Source: Xanthobacter autotrophicus | GTDB taxonomy: Bacteria; Pseudomonadota; Alphaproteobacteria; Rhizobiales; Xanthobacteraceae | Direction: 5' to 3' | Assembly (NCBI RefSeq): GCF_029991245.1 | Contig: NZ_JAIVFO010000001.1 | Location: 62,001 to 126,000, forward strand | Length of the DNA stretch: 64,000 bases | Shown: positions 36,953 to 44,600 of the stretch, in pieces | Numbering within the stretch: the first letter of the stretch is position 1 | Layout: each line of letters begins with the position of its first letter | Made by a program: the position numbers and the translations under genes | The notes under the pieces: model-generated | Told to the model about the DNA's origin: nothing | What the model saw: the letters and a program-made list of their open reading frames with translations, nothing else | The model's database searches: none

Positions 36953-36980
36953 CGCCGCCGAACGGCGGGGAGGACCACCC

Positions 36981-38444
36981 ATGAACGCCATCACCACCAT
37001 CCGCGCGCAGAACCTCATCGACGGCGCCTGGCAGGGCGCCGCCTCCGGCGAGACCGCGGTCAGCTTCGATCCGGCCACCGGCGCCGCGCTCGGTCATTTC
37101 CCGGCCAGCGGCAAGGCGGATGCGGACGCCGCCATCGCCGCCGCCCGCCGGGCGTTCGAGCGGCCGCAGTGGGCCCAGGCGCCGCGCCTGCGGCAGATGG
37201 TGATGCTGCGCTGGGCCGACGCCATGGAGCAGCGGGCGGAGGACCTCGCCCGCCTGCTCACGGCGGAAAACGGCAAGACGCTGGCCCAGTCGCGGGGCGA
37301 GATCGCCGGCTCCATCTCCGAGATCCGCTATTATGCGGGGCTCGCCCGCTTTATTCCCGGCCATGTGTTCGAGGTGGAGCCCGGCGCCTATTCCACCCTG
37401 CTGAAGGAGCCGGCGGGGGTGGCCGGCCTCATCATCCCGTGGAACGCGCCGGCGGTGCTGCTCATCCGCGCGCTCACCCCGGCGCTGGCGGCCGGCTGCA
37501 CGGCGGTGGTGAAGCCCGCCCCGCAGACCGCGCTGGTCACCGCCGCGATCATCCGCACCCTCGCCGAGGCGGACGGGCTGCCGCAGGGCGTCGTCAACCT
37601 CGTCAGCGAGACCGGCCATGCGGTGGCGCAGACCCTCGTCACGTCGCCGGAGGTGGACGTGATCTCCTTCACCGGCTCCAACGCCACCGGCGCCCGCATC
37701 ATGGCCGATGCCGCCCCCACCATGAAGAAGCTGTCGCTGGAGCTGGGCGGCAAGTCGGCCTGCCTCGTGTTCGAGGATGCGGACATGGCCGAGGTGGCGC
37801 CGAAGCTCGCCGCCGCCGCCACCATCATCTCCGGCCAGCAATGCACCGCCGCCCGCCGCGTGCTGGTGCACGAAAGCCGCTACGCCGCCATGAAGGCCGC
37901 GCTGAAGGCCGCCCTTGCCGCCCTGAAGGTGGCGCCGGGCGACGCGGATGGTTCCCAGATGGGGCCTCTGGTGGATGCCGCGGCGCGCGACCAGGTGGAC
38001 CGGCGCATCGTCGAGGCCATGGACGCGGCGGACGAGGTGGTGCTGGCCGGCACCCGCCCCGGCGGCGCGCTTCAGGCCGGCGCCTTCCTCACCCCCACCC
38101 TGCTCGCCCATGAGGACACCGGCGCCTTCTTCGTGCAGGAGGAGATCTTCGGCCCCCTCGTCGTCCTCGAGCGCTTCGCCGACGAGGCCGACGCGGTGCG
38201 CCGCGCCAACCATTCCGACTACGGCCTCTCCGCCTCGGTCTGGACCCGGGACGGCGCGCGGGCCATGCGCGTGGCGCGGGCGCTGCGCAACGGCACGGTG
38301 TGGATCAACGACCACAACAAGCTGTTCGCGGAAGCCGAGACCGGCGGCTATCGCAGGAGCGGCCTCGGCCGCCTGCACGGTTATGACGCCCTGATCGACT
38401 TCATGGAGATCAAGCACATCTACCAGGACGCCGGCGTCGTCTGA
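36981..38444 (+). CDS. NAD(P)+-dependent aldehyde dehydrogenase
   Basis: A 487-residue aldehyde dehydrogenase. It has the cofactor loop FTGSNATGARIMADAA (near residue 225), the general-base glutamate in LELGGKSACLVF (near 250) and the nucleophilic cysteine in SGQQCTAARRVLV (near 287). ATG 36981 is preferred because GGGGAGGA lies 8 bases upstream; ATG 36939 would overlap the ThDP gene. Immediately after the ThDP enzyme, it probably oxidises the aldehyde formed there to an acid. Confidence 0.94.
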   Translation: MNAITTIRAQNLIDGAWQGAASGETAVSFDPATGAALGHFPASGKADADAAIAAARRAFERPQWAQAPRLRQMVMLRWADAMEQRAEDLARLLTAENGKTLAQSRGEIAGSISEIRYYAGLARFIPGHVFEVEPGAYSTLLKEPAGVAGLIIPWNAPAVLLIRALTPALAAGCTAVVKPAPQTALVTAAIIRTLAEADGLPQGVVNLVSETGHAVAQTLVTSPEVDVISFTGSNATGARIMADAAPTMKKLSLELGGKSACLVFEDADMAEVAPKLAAAATIISGQQCTAARRVLVHESRYAAMKAALKAALAALKVAPGDADGSQMGPLVDAAARDQVDRRIVEAMDAADEVVLAGTRPGGALQAGAFLTPTLLAHEDTGAFFVQEEIFGPLVVLERFADEADAVRRANHSDYGLSASVWTRDGARAMRVARALRNGTVWINDHNKLFAEAETGGYRRSGLGRLHGYDALIDFMEIKHIYQDAGVV

Positions 38445-38552
38445 GCCGGCCCCGCGGCGCCGGTTGCAAGCCGGGGCCGTCCGGATATCGCCCTCCCCAT
38501 CGTTCCCGACCCCTCCCAGCCACGGCCCTCAGGCCGCAGGAGCAGGCACGCC

Positions 38553-40259
38553 ATGGCCCTCCCCGAAACGGCCTTCTTCGACACGGTCATCATCGGCGGC
38601 GGCTCCGCCGGCTGCGTGCTGGCGAACCGCCTGTCCGCCGATCCCCGCCATCGGGTCCTGCTGGTGGAAGCGGGGGCGGACACGCCGCCCGGCGCCGTCC
38701 CCGCCGCCATCGCCGATGCCTATCCCATGGGCCTGTTCCACGGCGACCGCTTCATCTGGCCCGGCCTGACGGCCTTCACCACCCGCCGCGCGGACGGCAC
38801 CCGCGGCAAGCGCGCCTACGAGCAGGGGCGCATCATGGGCGGCGGCTCCAGCATCAACGTGCAGTCGGCCAATCGCGGCCTGCCCCGCGACTATGACGAG
38901 TGGGCGGAACTGGGCGCCGCCGGCTGGGCCTGGGCCGACGTGCTGCCCTATTTCCGCAGGCTGGAGCGGGACCTCGACTTCGACGGCCCGCTCCACGGCC
39001 GGGACGGACCCATTCCCATCCGCCGCATCCTGCCGCCCCACTGGCCGGCCTTCGCCGAGGCGGCGACGACCGCGTTCGCTTCGGGCGGACTGCCGCGCCG
39101 GCTGGACCAGAACGGCGAATGCGAGGACGGCGTCTTCCCCACCGCCTTCAACGCCGAGAACGGCCAGCGGGTCTCCACCGCCGTCGCCTATCTCGATCCG
39201 GCGACGCGGGCACGCCCGAACCTCGCCATCTGGCCCCGGACGCAGCTTCTGCGCCTCTTCCTGGAAGGAACGCGGGCAAATGGCGTGGAACTGGAGCGCG
39301 ACGGGGAAAGGCTCCGCGTCTCGGCCGGCCGCGTGGCGGTGACGGCGGGCGCGCTCCAGACTCCCGCCATCCTCATGCGCGCGGGCATCGGCGACGGCGC
39401 GGCGCTGGCGGCGCTCGGCATCCCGGTGGCCGTTCACCGGCCGGGGGTGGGGCAGAACCTGCGCGACCACCCCGCCCTCACCTTCTGCCAGTATCTGCCG
39501 CGCCACCTGCGCCTTCCGGCCCCCCACCGGCGCGCCGGCTTCGCCGCCCTGCGCTTTTCATCGGGCATCGACGGGGGCGAAGCCTCCGACCTGTATGCCA
39601 CCGCCTCGGCCCGGGCCGGCTGGCATGGGCTCGGACGACGGCTGGCGCTCTATTTCCTGTGGTGCAACCGGCCGAAGTCGAGCGGCCGGGTCCGCCTCGT
39701 CTCCCCCGATCCGGCGATCTATCCGGAGGCCGACCTCGACCTGCTGAGCAACCCCTCCGACCTCGCCCGGATGATGGCGGGGGTGCGCACCCTGCTCCCC
39801 CTGCTCGCCAGCGAAGCGCTCAATCCCGATCCCGGCGACCTGTTCCCCGCCGCCTTCTCGCCCTTCATCAAGCGCCTGAGCCGGGTGTCGCGCGCCAACG
39901 CTTTGGTCACGGCGGGGCTCGGCGCGCTGCTGGACGTGCCGGCGGCGCTGCGCCAGCCCGCCCTGCGCCGCTTCCTGTCGCAGGGCGCGTCCCTGGCCGA
40001 GATCGTCGGCGACGAGGCGCGGCTGGAAGCGTTCGTGCGCGGCCACGTCTTCGGCGTGTGGCACGCCAGCGGCACCTGCCGCATGGGCGATGCGGCGGAC
40101 CCGCAGGCGGTGGTCGATCCCCAGGGCCGCGTCATCGGCACCGACAACATCCATGTGGCGGACGCCTCGGTGATGCCGCGCCTGCCGACAGCCAATACCA
40201 ACATACCGGTAATCATGATCGCCGAGAAGATCGCCGACCATCTCGCCGGCCGTCTCTGA
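38553..40259 (+). CDS. GMC-family FAD oxidoreductase (choline/alcohol dehydrogenase-like)
   Basis: A 568-residue flavoenzyme. The FAD loop VIIGGGSAGCVLANRLSAD is at the N-terminus, QGRIMGGGSSINVQSANRG near residue 92 is the GMC signature 1, and the second signature is GALQTPAILMRAGIG near 265. The active-site histidine is in VWHASGTCRMGDA (near 505), with the NxN site in PTANTNIPVIMIAEKIAD; here an Asn occupies the place of the usual second base. GMC enzymes oxidise primary alcohols to aldehydes, which would feed the adjacent aldehyde dehydrogenase. It is the last gene of the plus-strand catabolic run. Confidence 0.9.
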   Translation: MALPETAFFDTVIIGGGSAGCVLANRLSADPRHRVLLVEAGADTPPGAVPAAIADAYPMGLFHGDRFIWPGLTAFTTRRADGTRGKRAYEQGRIMGGGSSINVQSANRGLPRDYDEWAELGAAGWAWADVLPYFRRLERDLDFDGPLHGRDGPIPIRRILPPHWPAFAEAATTAFASGGLPRRLDQNGECEDGVFPTAFNAENGQRVSTAVAYLDPATRARPNLAIWPRTQLLRLFLEGTRANGVELERDGERLRVSAGRVAVTAGALQTPAILMRAGIGDGAALAALGIPVAVHRPGVGQNLRDHPALTFCQYLPRHLRLPAPHRRAGFAALRFSSGIDGGEASDLYATASARAGWHGLGRRLALYFLWCNRPKSSGRVRLVSPDPAIYPEADLDLLSNPSDLARMMAGVRTLLPLLASEALNPDPGDLFPAAFSPFIKRLSRVSRANALVTAGLGALLDVPAALRQPALRRFLSQGASLAEIVGDEARLEAFVRGHVFGVWHASGTCRMGDAADPQAVVDPQGRVIGTDNIHVADASVMPRLPTANTNIPVIMIAEKIADHLAGRL

Positions 40260-40280
40260 AGGCTAGGCCACAGACCAGCC

Positions 40281-41234
40281 TCAGTCCGCGTTCCCGCCAT
40301 GGCGCAGGGACGAGGGCGTCCGCCCGAAGCTCTTGCGGAACAGCCGGTTGAAGGTGGCGATATCGTTGAAGCCGGCTTCGAAGGCGATATCGGACACCTT
40401 CTTGCCCGCGTTGGCGGGATCGGTCAGGGCGCTGCGGGCAAGATGGAGACGCGACCAGGTGAGATGTTCCTTCAGGGTGACGCCGTGCTGCTGGAACATC
40501 TTCTGGAGGGTGCGCACATTGATCTTGTGGCGCTGCGCCACCTGCGACACGCCGAAATCGTGCCGGCTGCAATTGGCCGCGATGTCGAGCAGGATCTCCT
40601 GATAGAGCGCATCGCGCCCTTCCGGCCGCCGCGCGGCGGCGCTGCCCCCCGGCCCCGCGGCGAAGGCGAGGAGGCCGAGAAGCGCGCTTTCACAGAACAG
40701 CGCCAGGGCGGGCGACAACGGGCGTCCAAGAAGGCCCGCGGCATGCGAGACCAGAATGTCCAGCGCCGGATCGGGGCCGGCCGAAACCCCGAACGGCGCC
40801 GCCTTGAGTGCGTCGGCGAGCTTAAGCACCTGACGCGGGAGGAGCACGAGGGTCACCTCGCCGGCCGCATGGTGCAGCGCGGCCTCCCGCGCGACCACCC
40901 CAAGGAAGGCCCGGCCGGCCTCGATGGCGACCGGTTGCATGTCTTCGATACGCACCGTGGCAGATTCGGAACACCTGCCGATGAAGATACCCGGCTCGGG
41001 CGACGCGGTGATGTGGAAATTGCCGGGACCGTCTGCTCTTCCGCCAATAATCGTAACGGTATGCAAGGCTGTGGCCTGGAAGGGCGAAGCCGTCTCTTCC
41101 TGCAACTGCGCGCCATCCATGTTGCCGCCGGCCCCGTCAAAGGCAACTAATGGCAAAACAGGCGACGTCTTCTGCGCAGCGCTTGCACCTATACTTAGCC
41201 TATAATGCTTTCCCGCGCTGGTTGTGCTGTTCAT
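40281..41234 (-). CDS. AraC-family regulator (AraC/XylS, FeaR/OruR-like)
   Basis: A 317-residue regulator. The N-terminal 200 residues are a variable sensing region, and the C-terminal AraC domain has VSQVAQRHKINVRTLQKMFQQHG as the first helix-turn-helix and VSDIAFEAGFNDIATFNRLFRKSFGRTPS as the second. ATG 41234 is chosen; a frame to 41294 adds 20 poorly typical residues. It is convergent with the GMC gene, 21 bases away, and likely controls the cluster from the right side. Confidence 0.9.
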   Translation of the reverse strand: MNSTTSAGKHYRLSIGASAAQKTSPVLPLVAFDGAGGNMDGAQLQEETASPFQATALHTVTIIGGRADGPGNFHITASPEPGIFIGRCSESATVRIEDMQPVAIEAGRAFLGVVAREAALHHAAGEVTLVLLPRQVLKLADALKAAPFGVSAGPDPALDILVSHAAGLLGRPLSPALALFCESALLGLLAFAAGPGGSAAARRPEGRDALYQEILLDIAANCSRHDFGVSQVAQRHKINVRTLQKMFQQHGVTLKEHLTWSRLHLARSALTDPANAGKKVSDIAFEAGFNDIATFNRLFRKSFGRTPSSLRHGGNAD

Positions 41235-41649
41235 CACTGGGTGGCCGCTCCCCGCATCGCAGCGGAGAACAATACAAACAGAGTGTAAATGCAAATGACT
41301 GTATTATCGTACCGCCATATAACTTGCGTCAATCAAACTTACCCAAGGTATTATACACCGGAACCGGCTTCTAAAACTCATACTAACTCACTGTTTTATA
41401 TCAGCTTTCGTGCATTTCATGCAAAACTGCAACACACCCGACGAATATGAAGAAGTTCGCATTTTGAGGTGCGAAGATTCGCCGCCTGCGGAGCGGCGAT
41501 TGCGTCTGCTGGATAAGTTCGCTGGAGTTGCATGGTGCCCTAAGCGCACCGGCATCCAAGGGTCGTAGCGTGATCGAAATCTCGCGCCGCGACCGAAACA
41601 ATGTTTTTCCGGCCGGGTCAGGGCAAACGGCCGATCACTGGGGGTTCAG
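41235..41649. other. AT-rich intergenic control region between AraC and the autotransporter
   Basis: About 415 bases with no convincing gene; 41260-41440 is visibly more AT-rich than the rest of the window. A perfect palindrome, TGCATttcATGCA, lies at 41411-41423. GGGGG just before the autotransporter ATG is its likely ribosome site. I see no clear -35/-10 pair. Confidence 0.5.
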
Positions 41650-44600
41650 ATGGCCAATACGGGCGGCACCATCCATTCCGGCGTTTCTGGGGAAGTCTCC
41701 CTGCGCCAGCGGCGCACCCGCGCCTTCCTCCTCAGCACGGCACTGGTTCCGGCCCTCGCCGTGGGCGCACTCCTCGTGCCGACCGCGGCCGAGGCGGCCT
41801 GCAACAGCTCCGGTCTCTTCACGGTGACTGTGAACTGCACCGGCAACGATCCGAACGGTTTCGTCCTGCTGGACGTGCGGCCGGTTACCGTTAATGCCGG
41901 CGCGGGCGTCACCGTCCAGTCGGCGCCGTTCGGCAACGCCCTCACGATCGGCACGGCGGCCAGCATCACGAGCAATAATACGGCTGCGACGTTCAACGGC
42001 TTCATCGACGGTATCGCCTACGGTGCGATCGGCGACGTCACGATCAACAATTTCAGCGGGGCCTCCAACGGCCTCTTCGGCGACGGCATCAGCGCCGGCA
42101 GCCTGCTCGGCGATGTTTCGGTCCAGAACTTTACCGGATCGGCGTCCGGCAATGACAACGGCATCGAGCTGAGCGCCCCCGCCGGTGACATCAATCTTTC
42201 CGGCTTCGGCGGCCGCGCCACCGGCACGAACGGCGACGGCATTGCCGCCACCTCCATCATCGGCAACATCAAGGCCGACAACTTCGTAGCGGCATCCGGC
42301 GCTGGCCCCTACATCGTCGGCGGCACCAACGGCCTCGACCTTCAGACCACCATCGGCAACGTGAGCGTCCAGAATTTCGGCAGCTCCGCGCAGGGTGGCC
42401 AGAACGGCATCAATGTCTCGACCGACGTCGGGAACATCAACCTGTCCGGCTTCACAGGCAGCGCCCAGGGCACCGCCAACGACGGCATCCAGGCGCAGAC
42501 GTCGAGCGGCAACATCACCGCCAACAACTTCGGTGCCAACGCCCTGGTGACCGGTGGTGTGAACGGCCTCGACCTCTCGGCCACCGTCGCCGGCAACATC
42601 AACGTCAATAACTTCGCCGGCACCGCCCAGGGCACCCTGGGCGCGGGCATCGTTGCCCAGACCGCCCAGGGCGACATCAACGTCAACAGCTTCTCCGGCT
42701 CGGCAACCGGCGGTCTCGCGGGCATCGCCCTCACCACCGACAACGGCGACATCAACGTCACCAGCTTCTCCGGCACCGCGACGGGCACGGGGCTGGTGAG
42801 TTCCGGCCTCTTCGCCTCCGCCGATGAGAACATCACCGTCTCCACCACCGGCGCCGCCAGCCTGTCCGGCGGGCTGGCCGGCGTGAACGTGCTCCAGGGC
42901 GGGGATGACGTGAACGTCACCCTCGGCGGCACGACGCAGGCCACCGGCGGCCCCCTCGGCTTCGGCGTCCTTGTCAACAGCGCGTATCAGGCCACCGGCA
43001 ACGTGGACGTGAACACCGCCGGCGGAACCTCCGTTACCGGCGGCCTGGCGGGCATCGCCATCAACAAGACCAGCGTCGGCGGCGATGTGACGGTCAACAC
43101 CAACGGCACCGTCACCGGCACGTCCGGCCTGGGCGTGGGTATCGGCGTCAATACCGTCATCGACCAGACGACCACCACCAGCATCACCACGGCCGGCACC
43201 ACCACGGGCGGTTTCGGCGGCATCTTCGCGTCCACCGAGAGCGTATTCGGCAACGCCACCAGCACCATCGACACCCATGGTCAGGTGAGCGGCGGCGCCG
43301 GCGTGGCCATCACCGGCATCGCGACGGCGCAGGGCGGTGGCAAGAATGCCACCAGCACGGTCGAGCAGTACGGCGTCATCAACAACTCGGCGGCGGGCAT
43401 CCTGGCCGTCGCCTCGGCCAACAATGTCGCGACCACCGACGTGCTGGTGGACAACACCATCGACGTGACCGGCTTCGGCGTGATGGCGCTCGCGTCCGGC
43501 AAGACCGGCTCGGTGACGGTTGAGACCACCACCGACGGTGCGATCACCGCGGGGGGCGCCGGCATCATCGCCGGAGCGGCCGGCGACGACTTCACGGTGG
43601 ACGTGACCACCAACGCGAAGATTGACGCCGGCAGCCAGGGCATCATTGCCGGCCTGGTCGGCGACAACGGCACCGTGACGGTGACCAACAACGCGACAAT
43701 CACGTCCGGCGGCTCGGGCATCATCGCCTTCAACACCGGCGGCGATACCACGGTGAACGTCGAGGAGAAGATCTCCGCCGGCGGCCTGTTCGGTGCGGCG
43801 GCCTTCGCCGGCGGCACCGGCGACGCCGTCCTGAACGTCAACGCCGTCATCGACCCGCCGGTCATCGGCGGCGCCGCGGTCACCTTCGGCTCGGGTCTCG
43901 CCCAGGCCAATGTGAACGCCAATGTCCAGGCCACCGGCATCGGCATCCTGGCCGGCAACGTCGGCACCGGCGTGGTGGACGTGAACATCAATGCCGGCGG
44001 GACCATCCAGTCCGACGGCATCGGCGTCTCCACCTTCAAGATCGGCGACGGCGCGACCACCATCGACGTCGACGCAGCCATCGGCGGCCTGACCGGGACG
44101 GCCACCGGCGGCGACGGCATCTTCGCCCTCGGCATCGGCAACACGCCCATCACCATCAAAACCACCGCCAACGGCACCATCAACGCCGGCGACGACGGCA
44201 TCTCGGTGGCCCATCTGGGCTCCGGCGACATCGCCATCACCACCGAAGCCGTCATCACCGCGGGTGACGAGGGCATCCAGGTGCTCAGCGGCGCGCTGGC
44301 CCCCAGCTCGGTGACGGTGACCAACAACGCCGCCATCAACGCCACCGACAACGGCATCTTCATCCTGAAGGGTGGCGATGGCGACGTGACGGTGAACGCC
44401 AACGCCAACATCACCTCTACCAACGGCAACGGCATCGAGGCCAACGCCCTCTTCGGCACCGGCAACGTGACCGTGGCCCAGAAGGATGCCACCACCATCA
44501 CCGCCGCCGACATCGGCATCATCGCCTCCAAGTCCTTCGGGACCGGCGACGTGAAGGTGACCATCGGCGAGGACAGCACCATCACTGCCGGCTCCGGCGG

